Both the position numbers and the translations under genes were made by a program. A DNA stretch of 44,097 nucleotides from Phaeodactylibacter xiamenensis (GTDB taxonomy: Bacteria > Bacteroidota > Bacteroidia > Chitinophagales > Saprospiraceae): positions 1 to 44,097 of the forward strand of contig NZ_JPOS01000085.1 of the NCBI RefSeq assembly GCF_000759025.1, in the 5' to 3' direction. The notes beneath the pieces were generated by a model, which made no database searches, was not told where the DNA came from, and saw only the letters and a list, made by a program, of their open reading frames with translations. This document shows, piece after piece, positions 1-9,000 of this stretch; positions within the stretch are counted from its first letter, which is position 1, and every line of letters starts with the position of its first letter.

Positions 1-3000
1 CCGGGTTGCCGTTCGCTAGCGCTGGGTAGTCCTCGTCGCACTCTACCACTGCTGTGAAGCTTGGGAAGTTCACGTCGTCAAGCGTTGGCTTGCGGATCGT
101 GATCTGCTGCTGGCACTCGTCTGTCAGCCCCTGGCCGTCAATAGCAGTGAACGTGCGCGTGATCACTACGTCGCCACAGTCACCTGAAGAAGTGAAGCTG
201 TCCGTCGCTGTGATGTCTACGTTGTCGTCGCAGTTGTCCGTCGCACTTGGCGCGCCTACCCACTGGTAAGTGCCGCTGATGAATGCGGTCTCCTGTGCTA
301 CAGAACCTGCGTCGCCGCCGTAGATCTGGCCGAAGTCGTCACAGAACAGCGGGATAGACAGCTGCTCAGTAGTCGATGGCAGGGCAGAAAACGTCGTGTC
401 ATACTGGATCGTCCAGTCTGGCAGCATCGTTTCTGTAAAGTTCCATGCGCCTACAAGGCCGTTGCCGTCGCTGAAGATCGTGTGCTCGTAGGAGCCCGTC
501 ACGTCTGAGCCAAAGCTGGAAACCAGCACGAAGTAAGTCTCGTACGCACGCAGTGGCAGCGTTACGCGAACCTGTGGGTCGAACAAGCCGCCGATTGGGC
601 CTGCGTTGCCAAGGATGTTGTCATCCGCTGCGTAAAGGATATTCTCACATGGGCTGTCCGCATCAAAGCTGCCCTGGTACAGTGCAGTGAAGCCGTCGCC
701 CCAGGAAGTGTTCAGGTAGATCGTGTAGATATCATCGGCGCTCACCTGGAACTCGATGATGTCGTAGTAGTGGTCGCCTGCCAGTGGGCCTGCGCCGTCA
801 AGGAAGCAAGAGTAGTCCGCAAGCTCAAGCTGTGCGTCAGTCGTCTCCAGGGCGCCCTGGATCTTCTGTACAGACTCAGAGATTGTCGCTACAGCTGTAT
901 TGTCCGGGCACTCAACAACTGGTGCGGTCTTGTCTTCGCCGGTGATGTAGCCCCAGCATGGCTCGAAGCCTGCAAGGTCTGCTGCTACTGGAGAGAAGAC
1001 AAAGTTGCTAACAACCGTTGTGCTTGATCCAAATAAACAGTCAAGCGAAACAGCACCCATTGCAAGGACAGAACCTGCAACAACGTCCACATCTACAGTA
1101 CCGGAAGTCTGGCCTGTAGTCTGGTTATTCACCAGTACAGTAACATTTCCGAGCGGGTCGATCAATGCAAGGAACGGATCATAAAACTGAAGGTCAACTG
1201 TAGAGTAAGACCAGTCGAAGGTCAGGTTACCGTCACTAGGCATTGCAATTGCAACAGAAGCCTCTGCGCCACCTGGGCAGAAACCGCCGTTCGGGCTTAC
1301 AAAACTTACAGAACTACCATTAGCAGCGAAGTTAACTGTGCCACCATTCTGCTGGAGAATAGCCCAGTTGCCTGATGCAAAGTCGCCTGTAAAACCTTCG
1401 ATTGGCTGAGCTTGGCCTGCTAAGTCAATTTCATAGATGAACTGGCCGTGGCCGTCCAGGATATTGCCGTTCGCAGGGTTGTCGTCGTTTACGATGTTGA
1501 CCGCAAAGTCAGACTCCTCAAGGCAGCCGAAGTTGCCTTCCAGTACCATATCCGCAGTGATTACGCGTGAGCAGTTGTCGTCAAGCGTAACGTTGATGTT
1601 ATCGTTGCAAGCCAGGTTCTCCTGTGGTGCAGGCGCCTGAGTTACGTTGATTGAGAAGGACTCCGTGCGGCTGTTGCCAGCTGCATCAGTCGCTGTAATT
1701 GTGATCGTGTGCACGCCAGGGCCGCCCATGAATACATAGCCGCCTGGTACTGCAGTAACAGAACCTGTACCTGCAGAAACAGATACAGTTGGGTCAAGGT
1801 CGCCATCGCAGTTGTCAGTCGCAGTCACCTGGAAAGTCTGAGAAGCTACTGCATCTACAAGACATGGGTCCAGTGCGATATTGATGTTCTGCGATGGGTA
1901 CACGATGATTGGGGCAGAATTGTCTTCGTCTGCATTCACCGTGACCGTAGCCGTAGCCTCGGTGGTATTGCCGCCGCCATCGGTGTACGTGCCCACGATG
2001 GTGTACACGCCCGGGCTCAGGCTCAGGCTCCACGCGAAGTAGCCGTTTGCAGGGTCAGACAGCGCTGCGTCGAATGGGGGCGCTGGCGCTCCGTTCACCG
2101 TGAAGCTCGCACTGCTGAAGTCTTCGTCGCAGTCGTCTTCCAGCTGTACCGCAAAGCTTACCGCTGCCTCGCCTTCGCAGTTCGGCACCTGGTAGGCCAG
2201 GTTGCCGGGCATTGTCATTACCGCCGGCGTGTCAGCATCTTGCACCACTTCTACAGCATGGTCTATTGTTACCCCTTCGTAGCTGGTAACGATCAGGTAG
2301 CTGCCCGCGCTCAGGCTGCCCGTGGCTTCGAAGTACGCATAGCCCTCGTTCACCAGGATGTAGGTGAGCTCCAGTGGCGCGCCGCTGATGCTGATCAGCC
2401 CGTCGAGCACGTCGCCCGGCTGCAGCTCGCAGTCATAAATATGGCCCGAGAAGACGATGAAGCCGTCCTCCGCACAGTCTTCGATCACGAACTGCCCGTT
2501 GCCGGACACGTCCACGACCGGCGCAGGGCTCTGCGCCTGCGTGAGGGTGATGTCAAAGCTGTACTGGCTTGTATTGCCATAGCCGTCTGTAGCCTCGTAG
2601 ACTACTGTGTATACTCCTGGCGCCAGCACATCGCCCGGCTGCGGGCCGCTGACCTGCTCCAGCTCCACGTCCAGGCTGCAGTCGTCTATGGCTGATACCT
2701 GCCAGTTCACAGGGGCGCTGTCTTCGCAGCCCGGGATCTGCACCTGCATGTCGCCAGGGCCGTAGATCTCCGGGGCGCGGCTGTCCACTACCGTGATCTC
2801 GTAGGACAGCTCCGTGCTGTTGCCCGCCTCGTCTGTGGCCGTCAGCACCACTGTGTTCGTGCCTATGCCTGCATGGACGCTCACCGCATAGCCGGAGCTC
2901 GTCTGCACGGCTGCCGCCCACGGGCTTACGCCTGCAACATCGCTCTCTATGTTCACGCTCAGCGCAATCGCATCTCCCGCTGTACAGTTGTCAGACACCT

Positions 3001-6000
3001 CTGCCAGCCACTCCAGCTGTACGCCGCACTCCCCTTCTGGGGGCGTATAAGTGAACGACGCGCCAGAGCCCAGACCTACGCCGCCCTGCGCTGAAACCTC
3101 CAGCGACGGGCCTTCCATGTCCTGATTGGACAGGGACACAAAATCTTCCACCTCCAGCGGGAAGCACCCTACGCCGTAGCCACAGCTCAGCGTGTCCAAT
3201 AGCTCTACCCGCAGGCTGTAGCTGCCTTCGCCAAGACCGCTCACGCTGAAGCTATTCGCAAGCGTCGTGTCCGCTGCAACCAATATATCGCTGCCAGCCT
3301 GCTCCAGGTACAACGCGTAGCGGCCCGCACAGCCTGATTCCTCCAGCTCAAACGATACGCTGCCGTCTGTGCCCCCAGGGCACGCAGGGCCCGCAGCGCT
3401 TATGACCGATGCCATTGGCACAGGGTTGCAGTCTGCGTACAGTGGCCCGGTGATGGACACCACATTGCTCGTGCTGATGTTCTCCGTGATCGCAAGGCGG
3501 TACTCTTCGCCGTTCTGCAGCGTGCCGTGGGCGATCGTCACGCTCGTTTCTGTCATGTTCACGTAGTCCAGCACCGGGTTGCCCGCGCTGTCTTCTATGT
3601 CTACCGTGTACGTCACGCCAGGCTCCCCGCTGATCGGCGACCACTCCAAAGTGATCGAGCCGTCGCAGTTACAGCTGTACGTGTACGGCACTTCGTAGCC
3701 GCCGTCCACTGTGTAGTTCTTCTCCCCTACGCCCAGCGTCACGCACTCCGTAGAACCGCTCGCCGTAATATCGGAGTCCAGCTCCGCTGCGCCGGCCTGA
3801 TAGCCCGCATACGACCACAGGTTCGGCAGGCTGCCGGCCCATTCGGCACGCCCTTCGTAGTCCAGCACGTAGCCGCCCGCAGGAAGCCCGGTGAACAAAA
3901 AGCGCCCTTCGATGTCCGATACCACTGTGTCCACGCCGTTGCCCGCGCAGTCCAGCAGCCGCACTTCCGTGTAGCCTAAGCCCGGCTCACCGGGGCTCTG
4001 CAGACCGTCACGGTCGAAGTCCTTCCACGCACGGTTGCCGATCTCGGCGCATACCAGCGGCAGGTTGTTGTTCAGCACCAGGTCGCCAGGTGAAAGCACA
4101 AACTCCATGTAGAACGGGTTCGCACCGCAGGACGCGTCTTCCATGAAGCCGCTCATCGCTTCCTCTGAGCTGCCTACAATCGTGATGCCCGGCTCAGGGT
4201 CCAGCTGGCCGCTGTCGGTGCAGTCCGTGCTGATACCATAGCCAGCCGGGGCATTCAGTGTCATCGTGTAGGTCCCGCTTGCGTCCACAAACCACTGATA
4301 GAAGCCTGTAGAGCCGTCCGCGACCATCGTCACATTGCCCGGGCCCGTTACCTCAATGGTTGCTCCGCTGATGATCTCGCCCGTATTCTCACAGTAGATG
4401 AAGCCCTGTGGGTCCAGCATCTCGCCGCCAATGTCCGGGTCAATCACGTCCGGGATAAAGTCGCCGTCGGCATCAAGGAAAACGCCCGCGTTGAGGTCAT
4501 AGACACTCGCTGCTCCCGCCTCCAAAGTGAAGCACAGCTCTCCTTCCAGAGAGTAGTCTGAGTCTTGCTCGTCCAGTGCATCGCCTTCCACATCAGGAAT
4601 AGTCAGCACATAGTCTTCCGCACTGTCCAGCCCCTCGAAGCTGATCTCCATGCAGTAATCACCGCCCAGCACCAGCTCAAAGAGGTAGTAGCCGTCAGCG
4701 TCCGCGGTCTGCACCTCGTCAACAGGATTTCCATTGAGGTCGGTACCGTACAGGCGTACCTGTACGCCGGGCAAAGTATTTTCATTGTCCGGAAGATTAG
4801 CATAAGCTTCGCCTAATGCCGCAAGCACAGGGGCTGCGTCAGTGTTCCCATCCTGACTGAAGAAACCGTTGCGGTCGTTGTCCAGCCAAACATATCCCCC
4901 AATGTCCGAACCACAGAATTCTCCTGCAATTTCGTTGCTGCTCCAGGCTTCTGCCGCAGCAAAGCCTTCCATCCCTGCCGTAAGCGGGACACCATTTTCA
5001 TCCACACCACCTGGAATGCGCCCTTCACTATCCAGATCTGCCGGAGTCAGGTCATCGCTAGCCTCCACGGCATCAAAGCAGCCGTCGCCGTCACTATCCA
5101 CATCGCGGAAGTTGAGGATGCTGTCCCCATCTATATCCGCGGCAAACATAGCCAGTGCAGCCGTATTTCCGTTATCCTGCTCAGTACCTTGTTCTGTTGC
5201 ATCCAGCAGCCCGTCGTTGTCGCTGTCCAGATCAAAACAATCCGGGATAAGGTCACCGTCCGTGTCTGTGGTCTCATCTCCTTCCACTTCATTGCTCAGC
5301 CCGTCGCCATCGCAATCTGCATCAGCCCATGCTTCGCCTTTCGGCAGCGTGACCGAACTATACACGTAATCACAGATTTCCAGCGGGCTGCTGCTATCAG
5401 CTACTTCGGAACCATCTGTGACACCATCCCCATCCGTATCCGCTTCTAACGGATTGGTACTGTATGTATCTGCCTCCTCGGCATTCGTCAGCCCGTCGCC
5501 GTCACAGTCGCTCATATTCCAATCTGTTGCCGGCGCAACGCTTTGGCTGCCCAGCACAAAAGAACAGGCATCCGTCGGGGAGGTCATATCAGATACTTCC
5601 GTACCGTCAATGACGCCGTCGCCGTCCGTATCAGCAGCAAAACTATCTGTGCCCAGCTCATCTTCTTCCGCATTCGTAAGCCCGTCGCCGTCACAGTCCG
5701 CATCAGGCCCGGAAACGGTGACCGTTACCTCACAGCTGTTGCTGTTGCCACTGCCGTCCGTTGCCGTCAGGGATACGGATACCTCACCGATATCCGAGCA
5801 GCTAAAGGAGGTCTGCGACAGTTGCAGCATCGGTGTGCCACAGTTGTCTGTGGTTCCTGTATCAACGTCCGAAACGTCAATCGAAGCCGCGCCCATTTCA
5901 TCTAGCAATACGGGTACATCAGTACAAGCCATTACCGGAGATATCGTATCCAGTACTGTTACTGTAAGCATGCAACTATCAATATTATCGCTCCCATCTG

Positions 6001-9000
6001 TAGCGATCAATACAACAGAAACACCACTAGCTGACTGTGGGCTTCGGAAGCCTTCGCCGCTATCGAGTATAGCATCGGTATTCAAAGACAAATCATCACA
6101 GGTAAATGTACTATCCGATAATGACAGGCTGACCGAACCACAGTTGTCCGTTGAGCCACCATCTGCCTGTGCAGCGCTGATCGTTCCTTCGCCAGCATTA
6201 TCCAGATACACCGTCAGATCCGTACAGGACGCTACCGGAGCGATCGTATCCAGTACTGTTATCATCGACATACAACTACCAGAACCGGAAGCGGCAGTAG
6301 CACCCTCTGTGACAATTAAGGTTACTTCCTGCTGCCCCAAATCACCGCAGGTAAATGTACTATCCGATAACGATAGGCTGACCGAACCACAGTTGTCCGC
6401 TGAGCCACCATCTGCCTGTGCAGCGCTGATCGTTCCTTCGCCAGCATTATCCAGATACACCGTCAGATCCGTACAGGACGCTACCGGAGCGATCGTATCC
6501 AGTACTGTTATCATCGACATACAGCTATCAGAACCGGAGGAAGCAGTAGCACCCTCTGTGACAATTAAGGTTACTTCCTGCTGCCCCAAATCACCGCAGG
6601 TAAATGTACTATCCGATAACGACAGGCTGACCGAACCACAATTGTCCGTTGAGCCACCATCTGCCTGTGCAGCGCTGATGTTTCCTTCGCCAGCATTATC
6701 CAAATACACTGTCAGATCCGTACAAGACGCTACCGGAGCGATCGTATCCAGTACTGTTACTGTAAGCATGCAACTATCAATATTATCGCTCCCATCTGTA
6801 GCGATCAATACAACAGAAACACCGCTAGCTGACTGTGGGCTTCGGAAGCCTGCGCTACTACCGAGTATAGCCTCGGTATTCAAAGACAAATCATCACAGG
6901 TAAATGTACTATCCGATAACGACAGGCTGACCGAACCACAGTTGTCCGTTGAGCCACCATCTGCCTGTGCAGGACTGATCGTTCCTTCGCCAGCGTTATC
7001 CAGATATACCGTCAGATCCGTACAGGACGCTACCGGAGCGATTGTATCTAACACCGTCACTATAGCTGAGCAAGTGTCAGTATTGTTAGCGCTATCTGTT
7101 GTCGTCAAGACCACAGTATTCTCACCCTGTTCATCACAACTGAAGGCGGTTTGGGACAGCGATAGCGTCAAGGTATCGCAACTAATCATACTGCCAGCCC
7201 CAATATCGCCTGGCATGATACTGGCCTCGCCCGATGCATCCAGATAAGCAGTAATATCCATACAAACTGCAGTAGGCAGTAAGGTATCCAACCCTGGAAT
7301 CGGATTCACTTCTGGTACCGCTCCAATTGCATCGTAAGTCAGAGCAGACAGGTAGGGGTAGGATACAGTACTTGCACTGTCAACGATGCGCCAAATTTCC
7401 TCATTGCCGTTATTGGTTTCTCCTTCGAAATCCCAGCCAGCTGCTGTAAAGAGGTCTGCTGCTTTCATCTCACAGGTCGTTTTCCCTTCGCCAGCAGCGC
7501 TCTCCGACAAACCAGCCAGCTCCGCATCCCAAAAACTATTAGAAACCATTCCTGAATTTATACCGAAGAGCCCGGCAACCGAGTCCGTTTCAATTGCAAC
7601 GTAGGTGTTTCCGACCAGCCCACTGTTTTGATAAACCACCCCAGCCCCTTGAGCAATATTACCGGTTACATATGCATTATTGATCTGCCCGCTGAGGCTA
7701 AACGCAGCCAAACCAGCCCCAAAAGAAAAGTTAACCTGTGCAGCCGATTCCTCTATCTTGCCTGATAACAACCAGCTAATGCCTGAAGGCAAAAATGGTG
7801 GCGAGGGGGTGGCTAGCGTTGACGTTACAGTCGCGAAGCATCTACTGACTGCTCCAGCGTTGAGCAACGATATACCAACGGGCAAGCCCTGATCACTACT
7901 TTGAATATGAGCCCGGCTGTCTGTAACTAATGTATTTATGCCAAGACAGCCTGCAATTCCAGCACCCAATAGCTCGTTTTCTATATGTGTAGTAAGGAAA
8001 GAGAGCTGCGTATTCGTTGCCTGTGATTCCAAAACAGCACCAACAACACCTCCCCCCATTCGTACGGTACCTGAAGCTGAGATACTATCAATCTGGCTAT
8101 TGTGGACAAAACCGGCTAGTATACCGTTAGGGAACAACGGCAGGTTATCCCCCGAAAACATAATACTACTTCCAACCGTGGCACTATCCAACTTTAGATT
8201 GTGCACCATAGCACCGCCAAGAGATTGCAGGCTATCCAAAAAGCTAGGATCAACTATAACTGAAGGGAAAAAATCTTCTTCATCCGCCTTCATCAGGTTC
8301 GCCCCTTCGAAAGCCCCCAATGCAAAGAAAAGCCCGTTGCCATAAGAAAGGCCATTATCGATTTGCAGATTGTTGATGCTGTATCCTTGTCCATCAAAAT
8401 GCCCGGTGAACCCAGTAACGGTACCGGTGCCATTTAAAACATCCCCGTCCATGGTACCGATTGGAAGCCATCCGGAATCGGCTACGTATTCCTGATAACC
8501 GCTGCTGTTTTTATCCAGGTCATTAATCAGTATAAAATGTGCATCCATCCTGAAGCGGACGTTGTGCAGGTGCTCCCAGTCCTTAATCTGATAAGGCGAT
8601 GCTGCAGTGCCCAAACCAGCGAAAAACAGGGGAGATAACTCGTAAGCCCCTAAATCCACTGTGCCTTCCTGAAGGCGGGCATTGCCTGCCAGGTCTTTTT
8701 CCAAATTGGTGGCGTAACCATTATCGCCTAAATTGACCAGTGGCGAGATTTTGCTTAGCGCAAAGTTTCCTTCTGCAGTAGGCGTATCGTTTACTGCATC
8801 AAATGTAAAGTCTTCAAATGCTGCATCCTCGAAGTCGTCAGCAGTAAAAAGCGTATTTACAGAAAGGTCTCCGTCTACCGACATACGATCTTCTCCATGT
8901 TCAAAATAGCAATTGAAGATATCGATATCACCAGCTGCATCGATAATACCATCGCTGCCATCATTGGCATCATTGCCAAAACTAATGCAATTGTAGAGGG

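Noticed and set aside
1709-2695. 328-codon plus-strand frame
   Set aside because: Antisense shadow in the GC-rich part of the giant gene; composition (Arg/Val/His-rich) is typical of a shadow.
5418-7247. 609-codon Ser-rich open frame on the plus strand
   Set aside because: It is antisense to the HYR repeats of the giant gene. Its length and repetitiveness are a by-product of the repeats, and it has no signal or domain.
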